17,292 bases of DNA. Origin: an uncultured Eubacteriales bacterium. GTDB taxonomy: Bacteria > Bacillota > Clostridia > Oscillospirales > UMGS1783. The notes under the pieces are model-generated. The model was not told the origin of the DNA. It searched no databases and saw nothing but the letters and a program-made list of their open reading frames with translations. The stretch spans positions 1 through 17,292 of the forward strand of contig CAJLRT010000004.1 of assembly GCA_905209135.1 (NCBI GenBank), given 5' to 3'. The position numbers and the translations under genes are program-made. Of the stretch, positions 12,811 through 17,292 are shown piece after piece (positions within the stretch are counted from its first letter, which is position 1; each line of letters begins with the position of its first letter).

Positions 12811-14928
12811 ATGAGATTCTTGAAACAGGCGGCGCTTCTGTTTCTGGCGGCGGCTTTGCTGCTGTGCACGCTGAGCGGCTGCGGCGGCGCGCTGAAACTG
12901 CAGGCGGTGGCGGACCCGGCGGAGGACTATTTCCGCGACAGGCCCTATGCGCTGGAGGCGGGGCAGACGGCGCCCGCAAAGGCCGAACACAGGCGCGCGC
13001 AGCAGTGGCTGGAGCAGTATCTGCTCGGCGGTGCGGAAAAGGGCGCGGTGCCCTTTGACTTTCTGATTGACGGCGAATCCTTCGCACAGTCCCTTTCGAG
13101 CTGGCAGTGCGATGTGCAGCAGACCGGTTCGGACGATGTGAAAACCGATTATACGCTTGTTTACACGAGGCCGGACCAGCCGGTCGCGGCCACGGTTTAC
13201 GCCAGCCTGTACCGGCAGTGGCCCGTTGTGGAATGGACGGTGTGGCTGGAGAACACGGGCGGCGCGAACAGCGGCGTCATCACGGAATTTAACGGCCTTA
13301 ACCTGACGGTGGACGAGGCCGACGCCGGCACGGAGTACAACCTCACGACCTTTGCCGGAAGCCGTATGAACCTCTCCGCTTTCAAGCCGAACTACCAGGT
13401 GATGGAGCCGGGCAAGGCCGTGTCCATCTCCGGCGCGGCGGGCAAGCCCTCCGCTTACTGGGCGCCGTACTACAACCTGCAGTGGCAGGAAAAGGGCGCG
13501 GAATGGAACAAGGCCGGCATGCTCTTCTCCGTCGGCTGGTCGGGCCAGTGGTCGGCAAAGCTGGAGCGGACGGACGCCGGCGTGCAGATGGAGGCGGGCC
13601 AGGAGCGCTTCGCGTCCTATCTGGAGCCGGGCGAACAGGCGCGCGGGCCGCTGATGTCCATCCTCTTCTATGAACAGGACTTCATGCGCTCGCAGAACAT
13701 GTTCCGCCGTTTTATGTACGAGACGGTCATGCCCAAGCAGAACGGCCAGCCGCTGCCGAATATGACGGCCGGCAGCACCGCGGTGGAGACGGACCTGACC
13801 AAGACGGCGACGACGGAAAACCAGGTCGCCGCCATCGAACGCTGGGCGCGGGCCGGGCTGAAGCCCACGCACTGGCTGATGGACGCGGGCTGGTATGAGA
13901 TGCCGGGCGGCGGCTGGGAGGACACGGGCAACTGGGACCCCGACCCGGCCCGGTTCGGGGACAGCATGATGGAGATCTCCGAAGCGGCCGAAGCGGCCGG
14001 CATGGGGTATATCCTCTGGTATGAGCCCGAGCGCGTCAACGCGAATACCGACTTTTCAGAGCGCAAGGAATATCTGCTCACCGAGAACATGTTCGACCTG
14101 TCCAACGACGAGGCGCTGCAGTTTTTGTGCGAGTACATCGTCGAGCAGATTGAGCGCAACGGCGTCAGCGTATACCGGCAGGACTGCAATTTCTCCAGCC
14201 TGATGGAAAACTGGAAAAAGGGCGAGAGCGAGAACCGGATCGGCATGGTCGAGAACAAGTATGTGGTAAACTACCTCAGGTTCTTCGATTACCTGCTGGA
14301 GCACTGCCCGGGCCTGCTGATCGACTCGTGCGCATCGGGCGGGCGCAGAATCGAGATGGAGACCAACCGGCGCAGCGTGGTGCTGTGGCGCGACGACGCG
14401 TGCTATGAGCCGACCCTGACGCAGTGCCAGAGCTACGGAATTAACTTTTACGTGCCCTATTCCGGCCACGGCACGATCGATACGGCGCCGGAGACGATCA
14501 AATACGCCTTCCGCAGCAACATGTGCCAGAGCACATGGCTGTCCTGGGTCGTCAAGGACGGGGACGACGCGCAGAACGCCCTGTACCGCGAGCGCCTTGA
14601 CGAATTCTATGAGTACGGCCGGTATCTGATGGAGGACTACTATCCGCTCACCCGCTTTTCCGACGCGACGGACGTGTGGATGGCGTGGCAGTACAACGAC
14701 CCGGAGGACACGTCCGGCATTATCCAGGTGTTCAAGCGTCCGGACAGCACGCAGCAGTCCGACACATATCTGCTGAGCGGCCTGCACAAAAACAAAACCT
14801 ATGTCGTGACCGATATCGACACGGGCGCGGCGGTGGAGAAAACGGGCCGCCAGCTCATGACGGAGGGCCTGACGGTGGACATATCCGAAGCGTTTGACGC
14901 AAAGCTGTTCCACTACGCGGTCAAATAA
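12811..14928 (+). CDS. GH36-like alpha-galactosidase lipoprotein
   Basis: A 705-residue glycoside hydrolase, probably removing alpha-galactosyl residues from plant oligosaccharides at the cell surface. A signal peptide with lipobox LSGC (lipidated C24) is followed by a beta-sandwich domain (about 25-310) and a TIM barrel (about 320-600). In the barrel, WLMDAGWYE (355-363) and LWYEPERV (402-409) match GH36 strands, D458 in YRQDCNF is the expected nucleophile, and DSCASGGRRIEMETNRRSVVLWRDDA (505-530) holds the substrate-binding CxSGG segment and the acid/base candidate D528/D529. A small C-terminal beta domain ends the protein. The ATG at 12811 is backed by GGAGGGATAAG. The nucleophile motif is RQDCN rather than the classical KWDMN, so it belongs to a divergent branch and the exact substrate is open. 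GH36 members are often cytoplasmic; here the enzyme is exported. Confidence 0.88.
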   Translation: MRFLKQAALLFLAAALLLCTLSGCGGALKLQAVADPAEDYFRDRPYALEAGQTAPAKAEHRRAQQWLEQYLLGGAEKGAVPFDFLIDGESFAQSLSSWQCDVQQTGSDDVKTDYTLVYTRPDQPVAATVYASLYRQWPVVEWTVWLENTGGANSGVITEFNGLNLTVDEADAGTEYNLTTFAGSRMNLSAFKPNYQVMEPGKAVSISGAAGKPSAYWAPYYNLQWQEKGAEWNKAGMLFSVGWSGQWSAKLERTDAGVQMEAGQERFASYLEPGEQARGPLMSILFYEQDFMRSQNMFRRFMYETVMPKQNGQPLPNMTAGSTAVETDLTKTATTENQVAAIERWARAGLKPTHWLMDAGWYEMPGGGWEDTGNWDPDPARFGDSMMEISEAAEAAGMGYILWYEPERVNANTDFSERKEYLLTENMFDLSNDEALQFLCEYIVEQIERNGVSVYRQDCNFSSLMENWKKGESENRIGMVENKYVVNYLRFFDYLLEHCPGLLIDSCASGGRRIEMETNRRSVVLWRDDACYEPTLTQCQSYGINFYVPYSGHGTIDTAPETIKYAFRSNMCQSTWLSWVVKDGDDAQNALYRERLDEFYEYGRYLMEDYYPLTRFSDATDVWMAWQYNDPEDTSGIIQVFKRPDSTQQSDTYLLSGLHKNKTYVVTDIDTGAAVEKTGRQLMTEGLTVDISEAFDAKLFHYAVK

Positions 14929-14959
14929 AAAAGGGGGAGACGATGCATCGTCTCCCCCT
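14927..14959 (-). terminator. Terminator of the second foldase gene
   Basis: A 28-base perfect palindrome (14932-14959; arm AGGGGGAGACGATG) is followed on the minus strand by T6. It overlaps the stop region of the convergent GH36-like gene; on the plus strand the following bases (GATCGTTCG) are not a U tract, so it terminates the minus strand best. Confidence 0.85.
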
Positions 14960-14985
14960 GATCGTTCGTTTGCAGCTCCCGGCCG

Positions 14986-16071
14986 TCAGGAGCCGAGCGC
15001 GTTCGGGTTGAGCTTGATCCGGGAACGGCCCATGTTTGCAAAGGAGTATTTTTTCAAGGCCGCTTCGTTGTAGTCGAACTGTACGTCCTCTGCCCAGCGC
15101 GCGTATTTTTCCTCCAGCAGTTCGGTGACCATGGCCTCCTCGTACACTTCGGACTGCGCCTCGAAAAACGCGTCCCTGTCGATGGCCTGAATGATGTGGT
15201 AGCCGAACTCCTCGCTGCGGTAGATCCCCATCTCACCGGGCTGCAGCTCGGCGCCGGCCTGCTTGAACGCCTCGTTTACGAAGTCGTCCTCTGCGGTAAA
15301 CCCGTACCCGTCCGGATACATGGCGACGGAACTATCGTCGGTCAGCTCGTTCATGGCGCTGTCAAACTCCAGCTCGCCGGACCGGATTTTAGCCAGGGTT
15401 TCCTCCGCCTCCTGCTTTGCCGCAGCGTCGTTGGCCGCAATCTCGCTCTCGGAGAGCGGATTGCCGTCCGCGTCCTCTGTCGCAACCTGGAACAGAATAT
15501 GCTTGATAACATACTGCGCGTTCTCGTCGAAATAGTCGCGCACGTCCTGCTCGGTATAGGCTTCAATCCCCACGTCTTTGTCGTAGAAGTAGTTCTTAAT
15601 CAGGTCGGGATATACCGTGTTGATCAGGTATACCTCCTGCAGTTCCTCCTCGGACACCCCGGCCTCGCGCAGAAAGAGGTCAAAGTCCGCGTTCGAGGCG
15701 AAAATGGAACGGAAATACTCGTATTCAGCCTTGTAGAATTCCAACTGCACTTCGTTGGCCGGCAGGCCCATTTCCGTAACTTTCAGCAAATTGAGATACA
15801 GCCGTTCAAAGGTTTTCTTAGCGGCTTCGTCGAGCACTTCGGCGTTGGTCTTTTCCGGGTTCGTGCCGTTCTGCTGCTGCATATAGTCCTTATAGCTGTC
15901 CCCATACGCCGTTTCAAGCTGAATTTTTGTAAGGAGCATATTGACGGTGTAATACCGCAGCGGAACCTCGGTCCCGTTTACCCTGGCCACATACGTCACG
16001 TTGCTGCAGCCTGCCATCACGCCGATCAGCAGCAGTACGGCGGCAAAAGCGGAACATAGCCTGCGTTTCAT
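14986..16071 (-). CDS. Second parvulin-type foldase lipoprotein (PrsA/SurA-like)
   Basis: A 361-residue membrane-anchored extracytoplasmic chaperone/isomerase. The signal peptide ends in the lipobox VMAGC (C22). A long helical SurA_N-like region (about 30-180) precedes the parvulin domain (about 186-298), recognisable by YVIKHILFQV, FDSAMNELTDD, YPDGYGF, LQPGEMG and FGYHIIQAIDR. An acidic/alanine-rich insert at about 198-228 (DADGNPLSESE onward) lengthens the domain after its first strand. It differs clearly from the 332-residue foldase at 4964-5962, so the two are not a recent duplication. The ATG at 16071 has AAAGGA eleven bases upstream, rather far. Own promoter and terminator make it monocistronic. 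Confidence 0.92.
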   Translation of the reverse strand: MKRRLCSAFAAVLLLIGVMAGCSNVTYVARVNGTEVPLRYYTVNMLLTKIQLETAYGDSYKDYMQQQNGTNPEKTNAEVLDEAAKKTFERLYLNLLKVTEMGLPANEVQLEFYKAEYEYFRSIFASNADFDLFLREAGVSEEELQEVYLINTVYPDLIKNYFYDKDVGIEAYTEQDVRDYFDENAQYVIKHILFQVATEDADGNPLSESEIAANDAAAKQEAEETLAKIRSGELEFDSAMNELTDDSSVAMYPDGYGFTAEDDFVNEAFKQAGAELQPGEMGIYRSEEFGYHIIQAIDRDAFFEAQSEVYEEAMVTELLEEKYARWAEDVQFDYNEAALKKYSFANMGRSRIKLNPNALGS

Positions 16072-16114
16072 TCGTGCATCATTCCTTTAGCATTTAAATA
16101 GAAAAACCGAAGTC

Positions 16115-16143
16115 ATTATAGCATGGACCGGCCGCAAAGTCTA
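16115..16143 (-). promoter_or_regulatory. Promoter of the second foldase gene
   Basis: A perfect TATAAT (16115-16120) with TAGACT (16138-16143) 17 bases upstream, about 45 bases before the start codon. Confidence 0.7.
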
Positions 16144-16478
16144 CATTTTTTCGCACAAATCCTCCGCTTTGCGGAAAGTCCGCGCCGCGCCGGAGCCGGT
16201 GCGCCCGCGCCGTTTTCGCCGCCCGCCGGTCCGGCCCCATCGCGCGCGCCTACGTCTCGGGCGGTCGACGCACCTGTCCGCCCCGTACCCGCGCCCGCAG
16301 GCCGGTTTGCGCCCGCGTCTTTGCCCGCGTGCAGCCTCCGCCGCCGCGCCCTGCGCCCGCGCGCCTGCCTCCGGCCGCGCCTGCGGGGCGGATTGTTTGT
16401 GTTTTCCGCTTCGTCCGGTTTTTGCGCCGGCGCGGAAACGGCGTTCGTCTGCAACAAAAGGGTCGGCCGTCCGGTGTA
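16144..16478. other. GC-rich spacer between divergent genes
   Basis: About 335 bases without a believable gene. Open frames exist on both strands only because stops are rare in such GC-rich DNA; their translations are Arg/Ala/Pro strings. The plus strand is markedly C-rich in a GCCCGCGCC-like pattern. Nothing functional is recognised. Confidence 0.6.
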
Positions 16479-16507
16479 TTGCGCGGCTGTCCGGGTTATC
16501 CTATCAT
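16479..16507 (+). promoter_or_regulatory. Weak candidate promoter of the isochorismatase-family gene
   Basis: TTGCGC (16479-16484) and TATCAT (16502-16507), 17-base spacer. The expected transcription start would fall within the ribosome binding site (AAAGGATGG, 16511-16519), which counts against it or implies a very short leader. Confidence 0.35.
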
Positions 16508-16525
16508 CAGAAAGGATGGATGCAC

Positions 16526-17056
16526 ATGAAACAGGCCCTGATCGTCGTCGACTACCAGAACGATTTTGTAACGGGCAGCCTCGGCTTTTCCGGCGCGGAA
16601 ACGCTGGACGGGCCCATTTGTGAAAAAATACGCGCCGCGCGCCTGGCGGGGACGGACGTCCTCTTTACGCTGGATACGCACGGCGCGGACTACCTCTCCT
16701 GCCTGGAGGGCAAATGCACGCCCATACCGCACTGCGTGGAGGATACCGAAGGCTGGCGGCTGTACGGCGGCGTCGCGGAGGAAATCAGCACGGCCGATAC
16801 CGTGTTTATCAAGCACACCTACGGTTCGCTGGCGCTGGCGGAGCACCTGCGCGGGCAGGCGTATGAACGCATTGAGCTGTGCGGGCTCGTCACCGATATC
16901 TGCGTTTTGTCCAACGCCGTGCTTGCGCGCGCGGCCTGCCCGGAAGCGGAGATCGCCGTGGACGCGCGCGCCGTATCCAGCGCCGACCGCGCCGCGCACG
17001 AGCGGGCGCTGGACGCGCTGGAACGCATCTATGTATCTGTCTTAAACCGCGGCTGA
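16526..17056 (+). CDS. Isochorismatase-family cysteine hydrolase (nicotinamidase-like)
   Basis: A 176-residue cytoplasmic hydrolase. The catalytic triad of the family is complete: D9 in IVVDYQNDF, K96 in FIKHTYGS and C126 in GLVTDICV, the last with the usual T-D-x-C-V context. D50, H52 and H69 (LDTHGADY and PIPHC) stand where nicotinamidases bind their metal ion, and the layout without the -x-x-H-P-x-x-H-P loop of large forms fits the short nicotinamidase-related group. Nicotinamide or another small amide is therefore a fair guess at the substrate. The ATG at 16526 has AAAGGATGG seven bases upstream; the in-frame extension to 16169 is through non-coding DNA. No partner gene is adjacent on this strand. 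Confidence 0.92.
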   Translation: MKQALIVVDYQNDFVTGSLGFSGAETLDGPICEKIRAARLAGTDVLFTLDTHGADYLSCLEGKCTPIPHCVEDTEGWRLYGGVAEEISTADTVFIKHTYGSLALAEHLRGQAYERIELCGLVTDICVLSNAVLARAACPEAEIAVDARAVSSADRAAHERALDALERIYVSVLNRG

Positions 17057-17292
17057 CGGACGCCGTCCCCCCGGCCCGGCGGGAAAGCAGGGCTGCGCCG
17101 TCCCGGAAATGCTGCGCGCGGGCGCCGCCGGCCTTGCGCGTCTATGCGTTTGTTTCGTGCTGCGATATGTTTTCCGCCGCCGCGCCCGCGCCCGCCGCCG
17201 CGCCCGGGCCTGTGCCTGCGCCCGCGCCTATGCCCGCCTCGAACCGCCCGAGTAGGTCACAAGAGTGCCCTCCATGAATCTTGCGTGGGTGG
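17057..17292. other. GC-rich end region; possible C-terminal end of a minus-strand gene
   Basis: From 17057 to about 17240 only C-rich low-complexity sequence is seen, with repeats of GCGCCCGCGCC type. The last 50 bases are less GC-rich. On the minus strand a frame enters from the window edge and stops at TAG (17228-17230), ending in RFMEGTLVTYSGGSRRA; this could be the tail of the next gene, but 20 codons are too few to judge. Another minus-strand frame runs open to about 17146 and looks like low-complexity noise. Confidence 0.3.

Noticed and set aside
16116..16457. Minus-strand frame of 113 codons in the GC-rich spacer
   Set aside because: Arg/Ala/Gly low complexity, overlaps the foldase promoter, no ribosome site.

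Overview
The window looks like chromosomal DNA from a GC-rich Bacillota bacterium of class Clostridia (Oscillospiraceae/Christensenellaceae-like). The evidence is a T-box leader in front of a valyl-tRNA synthetase gene, three lipobox lipoproteins (two of them PrsA-like parvulin foldases), a ComEB-type dCMP deaminase, TTGACA/TATAAT-type promoters, purine-rich ribosome binding sites and U-tailed terminators. Unusually, several intergenic stretches are as GC-rich as the genes or richer. No phage, insertion sequence or CRISPR array is visible.

Layout. 1-2189 (minus): T-box-controlled valS; its frame stops after the catalytic core, and an overlapping ATGA opens a second frame that leaves the window. 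2323-4926 (minus): an apparent operon of VOC-fold protein, ferredoxin-type aldo/keto reductase and short-chain dehydrogenase, with its promoter back-to-back with that of the plus-strand foldase lipoprotein gene (4964-5962). 6102-7991 (minus): a large DUF3825 protein with two N-terminal repeats that resemble OST-HTH/LOTUS domains. 8082-8552 (minus): YbjN-like protein. 8641-9700 (minus): dCMP deaminase and a GNAT acetyltransferase. 9812-12009 (minus): a DNA-damage cassette, Y-family polymerase, small DUF6504-like protein and SRAP protein, whose promoter overlaps a perfect 10+1+10 palindrome. 12110-12549: tRNA-Gln(CTG) with promoter and terminator, followed on the same strand by a gene-less stretch that ends in another terminator. 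12677-14928 (plus): GH36-like alpha-galactosidase lipoprotein. 14927-16143 (minus): a second foldase lipoprotein. 16526-17056 (plus): isochorismatase-family hydrolase. The last ~235 bases are GC-rich and mostly non-coding.

Working together. The dinB/DUF6504/SRAP genes form a plausible lesion-bypass unit: the polymerase copies past damage and SRAP shields abasic sites. The VOC/AKR/SDR genes may handle reactive carbonyl compounds, which is inference only. The two foldases and the glycosidase are probably membrane-anchored on the outside of the cell. The least described items are the LOTUS-like/DUF3825 protein, the palindromic operator at dinB, and the split or frameshifted valS.
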